Assembly (NCBI RefSeq): GCF_964237555.1
Contig: NC_091435.1
Location: 72,284,873-72,348,872, forward strand
Reading direction: 5' to 3'
Length of the DNA: 64,000 nucleotides
From: Oryctolagus cuniculus
Lineage: Eukaryota > Chordata > Mammalia > Lagomorpha > Leporidae
This document shows positions 45,140-58,094 of the stretch, one piece after another (the stretch's first letter is position 1; the number at the start of each line of letters is the position of its first letter). The notes below the pieces were generated by a model that was not told the DNA's origin, ran no database searches, and saw only the letters and a list, made by a program, of their open reading frames with translations. Made by a program: the position numbers and the translations under genes.

Positions 45140-45690
45140 AATGAAGGCAACATGACTCCCCCAAAGGAACACAACAACATTTCAATGTTGGAATGTAAAA
45201 ACAAATATACTGATGCAATGCCTGAAAGGAATTCAAAAGAATGATCATAAGATTACCCAGAAACAATGAGAAGCAAATTTATGAGTTAAAGAAATCCAAA
45301 GTATAGGAAGCACATTAAACTCCTAATAGACATGACCAAAACATCTTCACCATGACAAATTGTAGCCAAACTTTTGACAGTAAAACATACAGAAGAGATT
45401 CTAAAATGTGCACAAGAGAAATACCAAATTACCTTCAGAGGAATCTCCAATTAGACTGAGAGTGGATTTCTCAACAAAAACCCTACAGGCTAGGAGAGAA
45501 CAGTGAGACATAGTTCAAGTCTTAGAGGCAAAGAAACGTCAACCTAGACTATTGTATTCTGCAAAGCTCTCATTCATGAATGAAGATGAAATAAAAGCCT
45601 TCTGTAAAAAACAGAAATTGAAACAATTTCTCAACAACTGTCAAGTATTCTAACTGATCCTTAAGGATGTGCTACACAAAGAAACACTAG
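45140..45690 (+). pseudogene. L1 ORF1 remnant
   Basis: Starts near 'ggcaacatgactcccccaaa', a typical L1M-type ORF1 opening. It then loses the coiled-coil region (a large deletion around 45250-45290) and continues with the C-terminal part ('aatctccaattagactgaga', 'ctacaggctaggagagaaca'). ORF1 normally encodes the RNA-binding chaperone of the L1 particle. Multiple stops occur in every frame. Confidence 0.65.
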
Positions 45691-45788
45691 AAAAATAGTC
45701 ATCACTATGAAAGAATGTGAAAACATAAAATATGCTAGTAAAAGCACAATGGAAATCCAAGTATAACAACTGGAATATTAATAGAAAA

Positions 45789-48700
45789 ATGGCAAGGCCA
45801 AGTCATTACTTATCAATAGTAACTCTGAATGTAAATGGCCTAAATTTTCCAATTAAGATATAAAGGCTGGATGAATAGATTAGAAAACAAGATTTATCTA
45901 CTTGATGCCTACAAGAAACATACCCTCAGCAACAAAGATACACTAAAACTGAAAGTAAAAGGATAGAAAAAGAAATTCCATGCTAACATAATGCAAAAAC
46001 AAGCAGGATAGCCATCCTAATATCAGACAAAATAGACTTTAACACAAACACTGTTAATAGATAAAATAATATGCACCCAATGCCAGGGTGCATGGCTATT
46101 TAAAACAAATGTTAATGGACCTAAAGGGAGGCACAGACTCCAGTACAATAGTAATGGGGGACTTCAACACTCCACTTTCATCACTGGACAGATCAACTAG
46201 ATAGAACCTCAACAAAGAAACAACAACAGAGCTAATCTGCACTATGGACAAATAAAACATAAAAGATTAGTGAAATGAAAAGCTGTTTTTTGAAAAACTA
46301 AACAAAACTGATACACCATTGGTGCAACTAACCAAAAAAGAGGGAGAAGACCCAAATCAATAAAACCAAAATTGAAAAAGGAGATGTAACAATGTATACC
46401 ACAATAATAAAAGAATCATTAAAAATTACTACAAATAGTTATATGCCAAGAAATTGGAAAATCTAAAAGAAATGGATACATTCCAGGAAACATACAATCT
46501 ACCCAAACTGAGGCATGAAAACATTGAAAACTTAAACAGACAAATAACCAAGATGAAGACTAAGTTAGTAATAAAGACCTTCTTGGAAGGTCTATACTAT
46601 ACAAAAGCAAAGCCCAGGATTGTATGGCTTCTCTGCTGGATTCTACCAGACTTTTAAAGAAGAACAAATTCCAATTCTTCTCAAACTATTCAAAACAATT
46701 GAAAGGGAAAGAATCCTCCCTAATGCTTAAGAGGCAAGCATCACCTTCATTCCAAAATCAGAAAAAGATACAACAAGAAGTAGAACTATAGACCAATACC
46801 ACTGATGAATGTAGATGCAAAAGTCCTCAACAAAATATTAGATAATTGAATCCAACAACATCAAAAAAATCATTCATCAAGACCAAGTGGGATTTATCAC
46901 TAGTATGCAGGGATGGTTCAACACAGGCAAATCAATAAATGTATTACAACACATTTACAAATTAAAGAATAAAAGTCATATGATCCCAATAGATGAAGAG
47001 AAAATATCTGATAAAATACAACACCCTTTCATGACAAAAACCTTAAGCAAATAAAATATAGAGGGATCATTCCTCAATAAAATAATGGTGATAAATCATA
47101 AACCCACAGATAGCATCTGTGGGGAACTGAATGGGGAAAAGTTGGAAGCATTTTCTCTAAGATGTGGAACAAGACAACAATGTCCTCTTTCATCATTGGT
47201 ATTCAATTTAGTCCTGGAAGTTTTAGCCACAGTCATTAGACAAGAAAAAGAAATCAAAGGAATAAAAATTAGAAAGGAGGAAGTCAAACAATGCCTGTTT
47301 GCAGATGACATGATTCTATTTATAGGAGAACCAAAAGACTCTAGTAAATTTGGTAAAGTAGCAGGATATAAAATTAGGGGCCGGCGCCATGGCTCACTTG
47401 GTTAATCCTCTGTCTGCAGTGCTGGCATCCCATATGGGCACTGGGTTCTAGTACCGGTTGCTCCTCTTCCAGTCCAGCTCTCTGCTGTAGCCCATAGGGC
47501 AGTGGAGGATGGTCCAAGTGCTTGGGCGCCTGGACCTGCATAGGAGACCAGGGAGAAGCACCTGGCTCCTGGCTTCAGACTGTTGCAGCACCAGCTGTAG
47601 CGGCCATTTAGGGAGTGAACCAATGGAGGGAAGACCTTTTTTTCTGTCTCTCACTCTCATTGTCTATAACTCTACCTGTCAAATAAAAAAAATTAACACA
47701 CATAAATCCATAGGCTTTGAATACACAGACAATGCCATGACTGAGAAAGAACTTGCAAGATCAGTCTCCTTCACAATATCTATAAATAATTTTAAATATC
47801 CAAAGAGGTGAAAGATCTCTACAATGAAAACTACAAAACATTAAAGAAATAAGTAGAAGAAGAAACGAAAAGAATGGAAAAATATTCCATATTTTTTGAT
47901 TGGAATAATTAATATCATCATAATGTCCATACTGCTGAAAGCAATTTACAGATTCAATGCAATCCCAATCAAAATACTAACGACATTCTCAGGTCTAGAA
48001 AGAAACATGCTAAAATTCATATGGAAACTCAAGGGATCTCAAATAGCTAAAGCAATCTTAAAAAAAGCAACAAACAAAGCTAGAGGCATCACAATACCAG
48101 ATTTCAAGACATATGACAAGGCAGTTACAATCAAAATAGCCTGGTACTGGTACAAAAATAGGTATGTAGACCAAAGGAACAGAATCCAACCCCCGGAAAT
48201 CAATACATGCAACTACAACCAACTTATCTTTTGACAAAAGAGCTAAAATCAATTCCTGAAGAAAGGACAGTCTCTTCAACCAATGCTGCTGGGAAAATTG
48301 GATTCTGCATGCAGTATTATGAAACAAGACCACAACTTTACACTTTATACAAAAAATCAACTTAAAATGGACCAAGGATCTAAATCTATGACCTGATACC
48401 ATCAAATTACTAGAATAGAACATTTGGGAAACTCTGTAAAGACATTGGCATAGGTAAAGACTTCTTGGAAAAGATAGCAAAAATAGGCAAATTGGATTAT
48501 ATCAGGCTTAGAAGCTTCTGTTCTGCAAAGGGAACACTTAAAGTCAAGAGGCAACCAAAAGAAAAGGAAAAACATTTGCAAACTACGCAACTGATAAAGG
48601 ATTAATATCCAGAATCTATAAAAAGCTCAAGAAACTCAACAACAATAAAACAAACAATCCAGTTAAGATAAGAGCAAAGGGCCTAAATAGGTATTTTTCA

Positions 48701-49250
48701 AATGAGGAAATTCAAATGGCCAACAGATACATAAAAAAATGCTCTGGATCACTAGCCATCAGGGAAATGCAAATCAAAACCACAATGAGGTTTTACCTAA
48801 CCTCAGTTAGAATGGCTCTCATACAGAAATCAAAAAACAATAAATGCTAGTGAAGATGTTGGGGAAAAGGGTTCCCTAATCCACTGTTGGTGGGAATGTA
48901 AACTAGTATAGCCATTGTGGAAGACAGTATGGAGATTACTCAGAAATCTGAAGACAGATCTACCATATGACCCCTGACCCCCCTCCTGAGAATTTACCCA
49001 AAGGAAATGAAATCAGCATATAAAAGAGTTATCTGTATTCCAATGTTTATGGCAGCTCAATTCACAATAGCTAAGATATGAAAATAACCCATATACCTAT
49101 TAACCGATGACCAGATAAAGAAAATGTGGTATATATAAAATATGAAATATTACTCAGCCATAGAAAAGAATAAAATCCTGTCTTTTGCAAAAAATATGGA
49201 TGTAACTGGAAACCATTATGCTTAATAAAAAAAGCCAGTGCCCCCAGAAA
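45789..49250 (+). pseudogene. L1 ORF2 remnant (endonuclease and reverse transcriptase)
   Basis: ATG at 45789 begins the usual ORF2 N-terminus, which includes SIVTLNVNGLNFPIK, followed by a stop at once (TAA after codon 24). The endonuclease motif G-D-F-N is at 46157-46168. A deletion removes the region between endonuclease and reverse transcriptase. RT signatures include a 'HQDQVGFI'-like segment near 46880 and F-A-D-D at 47298-47309, the catalytic aspartate pair. The frame is interrupted by the CSINE at 47377, whose removal would rejoin a G-Y-K-I / N-T-H-K-S boundary. A 112-codon stretch at 47896-48234 is still open and matches the RT-to-C-terminal region (IKIAWYWYKNR). The enzyme cannot be made. 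Confidence 0.82.
47377..47688 (+). mobile_element. CSINE inserted in the L1 ORF2
   Basis: Head 'ggggccggcgccatggctca', body, CT tract, CTCTACCTGTCAAATAA and A run. Flanked by AAAATTA at 47370-47376 and 47689-47695. The L1 sequence on either side is contiguous when the SINE and one duplication copy are disregarded. Confidence 0.95.
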
Positions 49251-49797
49251 GCCATATATTTTCCTTGATCTGTAGTAACCAATAGTGTACAAAAATGTAA
49301 AGTATAATTATTTACATTGCATCTGCATAAAATTATTCCTGTGCATAAACTGTTGAGTGCAAATGGCTTAAAGTCTAAATGAACTTAATTATTATCTTAT
49401 AACCACATGGGAGAATATTTAGATGTTGCATTGTCAATGGTTCTATTTCCTGAAAGAAATCATGAACGACTAATTGACTAAAAAGTATATACGGGTGAAA
49501 TGGTCATTTTTCCACTCAATTATTGTTTATAGCTATTGTCTATATTCCTACTAAACTATGGTCTCTTTGCCTTTTACTTGTTAAACTTCTTATTTAGTGA
49601 AATATTAAGCCTTTTTATTGTAATGTAAATTTAAAGTATGTTATCTCAAAAACTAAAAAAAAAAAGATAAAGTTATAAGGAAGGAGCACAGGAGGGAGGG
49701 AGGAAGGGAATACTATTATGTTCGTAGACTTGTATCTACAGATCATATTGAATTTGTTAAAATTAATTAAAATTAAAATTAAAAATTAACAAAAAAG

Positions 49798-50090
49798 GTT
49801 CCAAGGGAGAGTCTCATTCCCCAGCTCTTGGGCACCTTCTACTTTCAAAGCCAGAAGAGCAGTAGCATGAAATTTCTCTGACTCTGACACTTGGTTCTGT
49901 CATCACATATCTGCCTCTGAGTCTCTTTAGGACCCTTGTGATTACCTGCATAATACAAGATACTCTCCCCTGTGTAACACCCTTCATTTAATCACAGCCT
50001 GCAAGTCCCCTTTGCCATATAAGGTAACATATTGCCTAGTTCCCAGGATCAGGATGAGACTGCCTTCAGGGTGGGGAAACTACTCTGCCA
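49798..50090 (-). mobile_element. MLT1-type MaLR LTR, second piece
   Basis: Continues the LTR broken at 44079: 'ttccaagggagagtctcatt', 'tcaaagccagaagagcag', 'taggacccttgtgattacct', 'gcaagtcccctttgccatat', 'aaggtaacatattgcc' all follow complemented MLT1 order. Together with 43928-44079 this gives about 445 bp, a normal LTR size. Confidence 0.8.
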
Positions 50091-53000
50091 TCCACAGGCA
50101 TACTTAGCTCAGACAATAAAGTATTAAAGCAGAGGGCTGAGTGTGAAGCTTGAAACCTGGTCTCCTAACAATTTGTCCTAGATTTCAGTCAGTGAAGCTG
50201 ATGCTATTCATAGACTCTCAGAGGTGAATCAAAATAGGAGGAAAGGATGCCAATTAGGACTTGACTGTTCCACCTACATACTCAAACCATTTTGCATTAT
50301 TTCTGATCAACACTGAGCAAAGACTTAATGAGAATATAAAAGATTACATAAACTTAATGTCCAGGAAAAAGGAAAAAGTGATTGTATTCCCCCCCGAAAT
50401 TGGATTAAACATTTGGAATAACAGGATCATTCTTTGGTTCTTGACTACAAAACTAGCAACACATGATCTGACATTTATAGTCGCATTTACCACGTGCTAA
50501 GTTCAGCAGCAAGATCTCAGGTCAACAGTGCTCTGAATTTGCAGTACTACATTCTAGGGCTTGATGCTTCGGAAAGCTTGTGTTTCTTTTAAATTTTTCA
50601 TTTCCCTGACTTAGATACATGAAAATGCATTCCAAAGTTTGCATGTAGGTGATCTAAAAATGTAATACACAAATTCTTGGCCTGAGTCTTAAGCAAATAT
50701 CCTGTTTGTCCCTGATTTGCCATGCAATTAGAATCAAACTAACATTATGATGCCTCAATTTTCCTGTGTGTTACTTAGGCATTAAAAAATACTGGTTTTA
50801 GATATGCTATGAAAGTGCTGTCACATGAAAAAAGGTCACATATGTAAATGTCCTTTGAATAAAGTTGAAAACTAATGGGAGTTTTCTCTAGTCGTTGATT
50901 GTGTGCTATTTTTCATGCACAATGGTATACTGGGGCTGCATTGGCCTAAGTCAGGAGTGGGCAGGAGTGAGCTGGACATAGTTACAGTGATCCTTGTCAT
51001 AGAGAGGTATAAAAGTTGCTGTTCACTTAACCATATTTTGTATTGAATGATTACAGATGAACATTATGATTGGAGGAGTCTAGTTACAATGATGTAGACA
51101 AGACTTCTCTAGAAGCTAGACTGCACTGGCATTGCCTTCAGTTCACAGATACTTAATGGAGAGGAACAGGGCTCTTTGGAACTCACTGCAGACTGCATTT
51201 CCCAGTTTTGGCTCACCTGGGGGCTGTTACAGTACGCCATATTTGTAGTTCTTCAAATGTGTGTGGAAGAAATAAAGGATGATTGGAGAAAAGTAACAGT
51301 GAATCCCATATGCTTCCTTTCTAAATCACTCATTCAGAAAATCTGCTTAGTCCATACATTAAGAGTGGTTTGGTTTTGTTTTGTTTTGAGCAAAGTTTAC
51401 AAATTCCTTGCATGTTCTAAAATTCTGTCTGTTGTAACATCACCATTGTTTTCAAAGAGTTTGTAGGTTGAGTACAACTAATATAACTAAACAAAAACAG
51501 AAAAGGAACCTTGATTTATTTCTTTTTTCAACACTTTTCTATTCAACAGGACTGATGAGGCAGAAGTTCATTAAGCCTGGAGGCCTGGCTTTTATAAAAT
51601 GATTTGTTATTCCATGATTATAAAGATAGATACCTTTCTGAATACTCACTGTGATACTGGTTTTATTTATTTATTTATTTTCTTCTCTGACATGGTTACA
51701 TGTCACAGGAAAGGGCATAAGCTAAGGGACAGAAATATATTAGGCTATGTATTTCTACACTACAGATGAATCAAACTGCATCATTCACACACCTATCCAC
51801 TCTCTTTCATGTCTAAATTTACATGTTGAACTAGACTGCACCGAAGTGAAATCTCATACAGAAATAATCAGTTCATTTAGCAGTAGGACCTAGCCAAGTC
51901 AGATGTATCATAATTGTACTTAATTCTTAACAGAAAGCATAACATATTATACAATGAAATAATCATATTTCAAAAACATATTATGCAATGAAATAAGAAG
52001 ACATTCCAGGAGATGGACTAGTTCTCATAACCCTCTAAGAATAAAAAGTTATTTTTAATAAACTCTTGCTTCTACCTTCTGTATTTTCATTGCTTTTTTA
52101 ATGTCTCCTTCATCTCCCAGAGATCTCCAGTGCTCACAACAGGTCTTTTTCTCTTGTTATTGGAGGAATGGTAACCAAGGAACAGATTCTCACCAAGACA
52201 CTAAGATCTAGATTCAATACCACCTTATTTGTGAGTTTCCTACACAAATATTCAGTAAGCACCTACTACATATTGGGTTGAATACCAGACATGGCATGCT
52301 AAACCAAATGACCTGACATGCAATATATAGGAATGCATAGGAAAACTGAGCTATGAAGAATTACATATGTAACTTTTATGAAGTAAACACACATCATTCA
52401 TACCAAAGCCTTAACATTATCTGTAGCACCTGTTGTGACTACTTCTGTACAGCTTTTCTACTGAAAGTCAAAATCCATTGACAATGTGTCTTTATTTTAT
52501 TTGTGCTTGTTGCAAAGCAACATTGGTTGTTAGGAACTTCATATGTGGTTTTGCTTGTTGGTACTTTACCAGTAAAGATGAAACAGAAAAAAACTGATGT
52601 AGGTCAATAAGGTACTAGATTACAGGTCAAAGAACTTTATGTAAAAGTCCATTTTGGAATTTTTATCTGTACATACATATACTATTCATCTTTATATAGA
52701 GTTCTCTTAACTTTTAGCTGCTTAGCAACTTAAAAAATTGTTCCTATGTAATGGGGAAGTCTGTCATATAACTTGATCTCTCTTCATGCTGCAATGGTCA
52801 TCAGATTTGAGTTAACCAGAGTAATGCTGCTCCCCTCAGAAAGAGTGCATGGCTAAGGAGTGGACATATGACTGAGAAACAGCCAATAAGAGTTTTCTTT
52901 CGATAGACTTACATGGCTGAAAATGAAAAAGACTGAAGAGGAGGGGAAAAGAGTGAGAGCTGACTCCTCTGAGATTTTGTATACATGTAGTCTTGAATTT

Positions 53001-53830
53001 CCTTGGTTTACCTTTGCTGCTATTTGTAGAATCTTTGATAGATAACAGGGTTAATACAGAAGAAAGCACAGTTGAGAAGTACAGAGTGAAACTGAATTCT
53101 TAGGACATCATTTGAACTTCCAGATTCCACCATGCCTTAAATTAAACCATTTCTGTTTTTTTCTCCACTGACATGAGCTATATCTTCCTCTTTCTACTTA
53201 ATCAATTTTGATGTAGTTTTAGCCATTGATTTATTTACTGTAAAATATTAAATGACTGTGGATTGTGGTTTGGATTCCTTTCATTTGGAGTTTAGCAGTA
53301 TGCAGAATATACACATACATGCACACAATGAAGAGAGAGAAATTCTCCCTTAGCCAGAGCTTTGCTTGCTGTGCTTTCACTACTCATGGTCAATAAAATA
53401 TTAAATGGAAATTTAAGAAATTAACAATTGATAAATTTTAAATTGCATGCATTTTGAGTTACACAACAAAATCTTGCATCAGCCCACTCTGTCCTGCCCA
53501 GACATGATTCATCTATTTTTCTAGGATATCCATTCTATATGCAGTACCCAACCATTAGTGGCTTAGTGGCTTGCTGTGGTTATCAGATTGACTGTTGTGA
53601 TATGGTTGTGCTTCTCTTCAAATAAGCCTCATTTTACATAATAATTACCTTAAGGCAGAGGAGCAAAGATGCAGAGGAGGCACTAAGGTATGAATCACGG
53701 TAGGACAGATTAGTACCAAGTGGCAAGGCTGCTGGGTATTTAGGAAAAACCACTATTAGGTTCAGTACTAAAACATATTCCTCCTGGACAAAGGAGGACC
53801 ACTCTACATGTATACACATACATACACAGG
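50091..53830. other. Unique AT-rich DNA, no gene seen
   Basis: About 3.7 kb with no CSINE. Minor features are a (TTTA)n patch at 51661-51680 and a possible MIR or L2 scrap near 52235-52290 ('tattcagtaagcacctacta'). The longest frame is 96 codons (51176-51466), unrecognised. Confidence 0.4.
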
Positions 53831-53955
53831 GTCTTCAAGAAGTTCATGGAAAATGCAAGTTGAGTTCAAAAAGATAGATTTAAAAATATTCCACACCAAA
53901 ATAGACTTCTCTTTTATTCCATTTTGCACAAGCTTTTGGAAGTACTCCACACATA
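53831..53955. mobile_element. Small inverted-repeat DNA element (MITE-like)
   Basis: The left terminus is GGGTCTTCAAGAAGTTCATG followed by GAAAATG. The complement of the right terminus is AGTACTTCCAAAAGCTTGTG followed by CAAAATG, matching over most of 27 bases. The 125-bp body includes 'aaaatagacttctc' and has no coding capacity. Shape and size fit a mariner/Tc1-type MITE; the family name is not asserted. Confidence 0.6.
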
Positions 53956-54274
53956 TAAATATGTGTAAACATAGATATGTACACTCATACATGCTATATA
54001 TGAAATGAATTAGAGTTTGACAAAAATAACCCCATTTTCAAGGAAATGATATATAATGGGAATGTAACATACCAATAGGCCTTCTATGTCATGTATTATT
54101 ATAGGTATATGCAACTAGATGGCATTCATTCTAGTGAACCTATAATGGGGTTGTAGGGTACCTTGGGTATAGCATTATACTGGGAGGTAGACTAGAGAAA
54201 CATGCTGAATTATCTATAATCAACATTTTTTTCTTTTAAAATCAGTAAAAGGAATGAAGGCAGATTTATTTCGG
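53956..54274. other. AT-rich stretch, nothing identified
   Basis: Nothing recognisable. Confidence 0.35.
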
Positions 54275-54450
54275 GAGAGAGACAAGAAGATCTGAGTTTT
54301 AGCTTCAGTTCTGCCACAAGCTAGCTGTTTGGTTACAGGCAAGCCATTCTCTTAGTTTTCATTTTCTCTTTTGTAAAATGAGGGCTTGGAGAGTGGATTT
54401 CACACTGGACTCTTATGAGTTCTAGATGTTTCATGGAATATCTTGAGGTA
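54275..54450 (+). repeat. MIR-family SINE fragment
   Basis: 'gatctgagttttagcttcag', 'ttctgccacaagctagctgt', 'aggcaagccattctcttag' and 'ttttgtaaaatgagggctt' appear in MIR order at expected spacing. Confidence 0.82.
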
Positions 54451-57189
54451 TGGAATAAGGGATGGAATAAAAATGTGGGACTCTCCAATGCTTCTACTTC
54501 TGCTCTCCAAACCAGAGGAACTGGCCATCTACCTGTTTTATCTGCCAAGCTTGAGTGTCAGATTTCAACTGATGTGGTAAAAAGTTGAGAGAATAAGAAT
54601 TTAAAATATTGGGCTTGATGACTCCTAAGTCTCTCTTGGTTCTTGCATGCTCTGAAGACAATTCCCAAGCCAAATTTTGTAGCAGAAATACAATAACTTA
54701 CTCACAGAAAATTAACCAACTTCAATGGCTGCTTTTACTTAATGCAAGCCTGTTGGTCATGTTTGAATACTTAGAATCTATACCTTTATGGAGGATGCTG
54801 CATAAAAGTCAAAAAGAACCCTTGCTTTATGATTCAAATTAGTGTTTTAGATACTTTGACTCAGAACACTTAATATTGAAAACACAAACCTAATTTATAA
54901 ACACTGTGAAATAAAAGGCAACTAAGAAGCATAATAAAAAATAAAGATCAATGACATGTGTGTTTCTAAGACATCTATAAGTCTTCAGCTTATTAGCCAC
55001 TAGAAAAATAACAAAACACACATGAGTATTATTCATCTGCCTATGCTGTGGGGGACATGATGAAAGAAATCTGTGATACAGATCTATATATATGTATCTA
55101 TACATACAGATATAGATATGGCTATGACACTTTCCTATTTGGTTAAGAACAGACATGAGCTTAAACATAAATATAGCTGCAAAGCTGCAAATGGTAAATC
55201 TACCAAGATTAAAATTTCTATGCCCAAACAAGAGGGTAACTCATCTAGAATCTGACCAGCTAAAGTTGCCAAAGATTTAGGCTTCACCCTAAAGTCTTAC
55301 TATACTTTCTTCTGGATTACAGGGGTAAATTATTTTTTTTTAGGAAATGTTTTGCACCCTGCAGAGAAAAGGTATTGAAGCCTTTTCACTTCTCTCTCTT
55401 CAGCGACTCGTATTCTTAAATGAATGAAAACAAGAAAAACACTAGTAGGAATAAATATGTTCCTTTACCTCTGCTTCCTTTGGATCCTTAGCATATTGCT
55501 TATCAAGTTGAAAGAGGAGGGGAAAATATACAGCTCCTGAGAATTCTGAAGATAAAATAATTATCTCTGTTCTTCTTTTCTGATTTATTTTCCTTCTTCC
55601 TCCAACATCTCCTACACCAAACACCACAGGTGACCTGGGGAAAGGTACACCATGCGTCCACTTGGCAGAGTCTTCTAACACAGGAATTTTTTTGGTTGTA
55701 ATCTCAGTGTAGATAATCTAAATGTCTTGAAAGTGCAAGTAGCCAAACAGATGTAAATGAGGTCTTTTAATTAGGTGTCTGGATTTCCATTGGCTGACTG
55801 GGCTGAACTGCAGCTTTAGATGATGAAAAATCACCTGAGTCCTTTCTAATGAAATGCCCCTTGCCCCTGACATGTGGGTGCTTGTGTGACTCACCAGGAG
55901 GGCTAATAAGGAGCCCTCACCGATGCAGCAGAGCATGCAGCCCTCCTGCTGGGGATGGCTGGCTTGCTCCAGCCTCTTAGAGTTCTCCCTTAGTCCCTCG
56001 GTCCCTGGCTGAGCACAGCCACTCCGTGATTTATGTTACATAGCAATGTCTCCAGGCAGAAAACACTGCCAATAATTACTCGCTATAGGAGAGTGGGAAA
56101 ATGCAAATACGTTCTTGGGGCTTTTCTGTGCCTCTCTTCTCTCTTCCCCTCCTCTCCCCCCACCTTTTACATTCTTTCTCTAACCTAAATATCGCCAGCA
56201 AACTACTTACTAACAACTTTGTGAAGGTAGACAAATATAAGCTGATTGTGATTTCTTCTCCTTTCTTCTTCTCAAAGTACAAATTTGGCAAAATGCACAC
56301 ATACATCAAATCTTCTTCAAAGAGATAAAGCAAATAGTCTATGAAATTTCAATAGCTAAGAAAATCCAACTGTTAATGAACAGTTTGCTTAAAAATCTGG
56401 GAAAGTGGATCTCTAAAACAGAAGAATTTCTTAAAAAAAAAAAAAAAACAAAATCTGTCCATTTCATAAAACTTTATACTAGCTCAGGCACCAGGCTGAG
56501 ATAATTGAATAAAAATTTACCGTGAGAAACATAAAATAAATTTCTAACATTTCTAAGTTTACTTTTTCAGGGAGGGGTATATATCAGATTAGAGTATCTA
56601 GACTATTTAGCCTGAAATTACTATGGAAATGCAAATGTATAGACACAATCATGGACTAGGAGAGGGCCTGCATACTTTATTATATAGTTTATTATATCCC
56701 ACCCACAAGGCTTTTATGTTAATGTTTCTGTTTTGCAAATGAGTCAACAGAAGCTCCTTCTTTTTAAATACAAGTTGATAATCACTACAGTCAGGTTTGG
56801 AATCCATGTCTCCGAAGTTCATGCTATTTCTAGCATATCAAGAATATGGCTTTAAATAAGAATTATGGAATTAACTATGATAAACTGTGTAGGTATTTTT
56901 CCTCATGGGGAGAGCAGCAACCACAGCCAGGCCTTTTGTTCCTCGTGTAGACTTGATGTTTTAGTGGTACAACCCCATCTCAAGTGGTGAGAGGCAGGGT
57001 GTTGGGTGGGTAGTGATGGTAAGTCTACTGTTATTCATATTCAGCTCCTACAGAGCCTTGCCCAAATTCCACCTTAGCAGGGGAGATTTCTGTGTCACAT
57101 TACTGAAACCTGCAAGCAGACCCCACCCTCAACTTCCAGCACTACTATGCATTTTCCTTCTTTTTTCTCTATAGCACTATCATCATCAG
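54451..57189. other. Unique DNA without a gene
   Basis: About 2.7 kb free of recognised repeats except an A16-type run at 56433-56448 and a TA-rich patch at 55080-55120. Frames up to 113 codons (minus, 54890-55231) are AT-driven and unrecognised. The block 55700-56060 is more GC-balanced, with several short homeodomain- or CCAAT-like words, and is the best candidate here for conserved non-coding DNA. Confidence 0.35.
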
Positions 57190-57360
57190 ACATACTGCAT
57201 GTCTTTCCTCTTCCTCTTCTTCATTGGCTGTTTCCTTTCTTGAAATCTAAGTTCCGTTAAGGCTTTTGTTTCTTCCTTAGTAATTCATATTCATTACTCT
57301 ATCCCTAGCAACTAGAAGGCATATAGAAGATGTTTAACAAAATGTGTTGAATTTATTAAT
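57190..57360 (+). repeat. LINE-2 3' end fragment
   Basis: 'aagttccgttaaggcttttg', 'ctctatccctagcaactag', then 'gaaggcatatagaagatg' and 'tgttgaattta' follow the L2 3' end pattern. Diverged. Confidence 0.55.
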
Positions 57361-58094
57361 CTTTACCGATTCTTAGGTAGTGCGGTATAAGTAGAAATAG
57401 TTCAAGGATATTATTTCTATTTTTGTAACGTATTTCATTTGTTCTTGAGAGACAATGTGACCACGTGAAATAAGAACACCGTCTCAAAACTGACGACAAC
57501 AATTCCTTCAGAGGAGAAAACTGGGAATGAAATATTTTTATCTGTGCTGTTTGAATGTATTACAATAAGAATGCATTCAAAAAGTTAAAATGCTTTCATA
57601 AAATGAGTAAGTACAAATAAGGAATTGGGATGGAATGAGTATCATCACTTAAGTTCTCCCTAATGAAATATGCATAGAATCCTATAACAAGCTTTGCAAA
57701 TGACTGGCTCTCAAGTAATTAATGAAATTTTTTTTAGTGAACAGTAAAAAGGAGTAGTGTGCTAAACACATAATTATATTACAGTTAAAAATGTAGTGCA
57801 AGAAACATTTAGATAAGGGATAGATTGGGATATAGCATGCCATAGATATTTTTATAAAAATCCTTCACCTAAATTCAAATGACATAAATATCTTTTCCAA
57901 AGTCCAAGAAATAGGAAAAAACCCTGTGTTACTACTTTCCCTTTTTCGAATGAAATGATACAATAACAGTAATAGTGATAGTACTAGTAGATATTTATTA
58001 TGTGCATAAATTATCAGAAGTATCATAGGAATCATACATACCTTGTGTGTGTGTGTGTTAATTAATACTTGATCTCTAAAATAATTCTGCATTT
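57361..58094. other. AT-rich stretch, no gene seen
   Basis: A short (TG)n at 58044-58058 is the only simple repeat. The longest frame is 75 codons on the minus strand. Confidence 0.35.

Larger units (their letters stand above)
44080..49797 (+). mobile_element. Near full-length, decayed L1 inserted into an MLT1 LTR
   Basis: Order seen: a GC-richer 5' UTR (about 44080-45090), a shortened ORF1 region (about 45140-45680), an ORF2 start at 45789, endonuclease and reverse-transcriptase remnants, the ORF2 C-terminal region (47896-48234 still open) and a 3' UTR ending in an A/T-rich tail at about 49797. A CSINE lies at 47377-47688. Many stops and deletions make it inactive. The 5' UTR phrases ('ctccctgactacctgggg', 'gaggagacagaccatgcc') match L1M-type elements, while the 3' UTR end is not of the young rabbit type seen at 38404. 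Confidence 0.85.

Noticed and set aside
48058..48480. 140-codon minus-strand frame
   Set aside because: Antisense of the L1 ORF2 C-terminal region.
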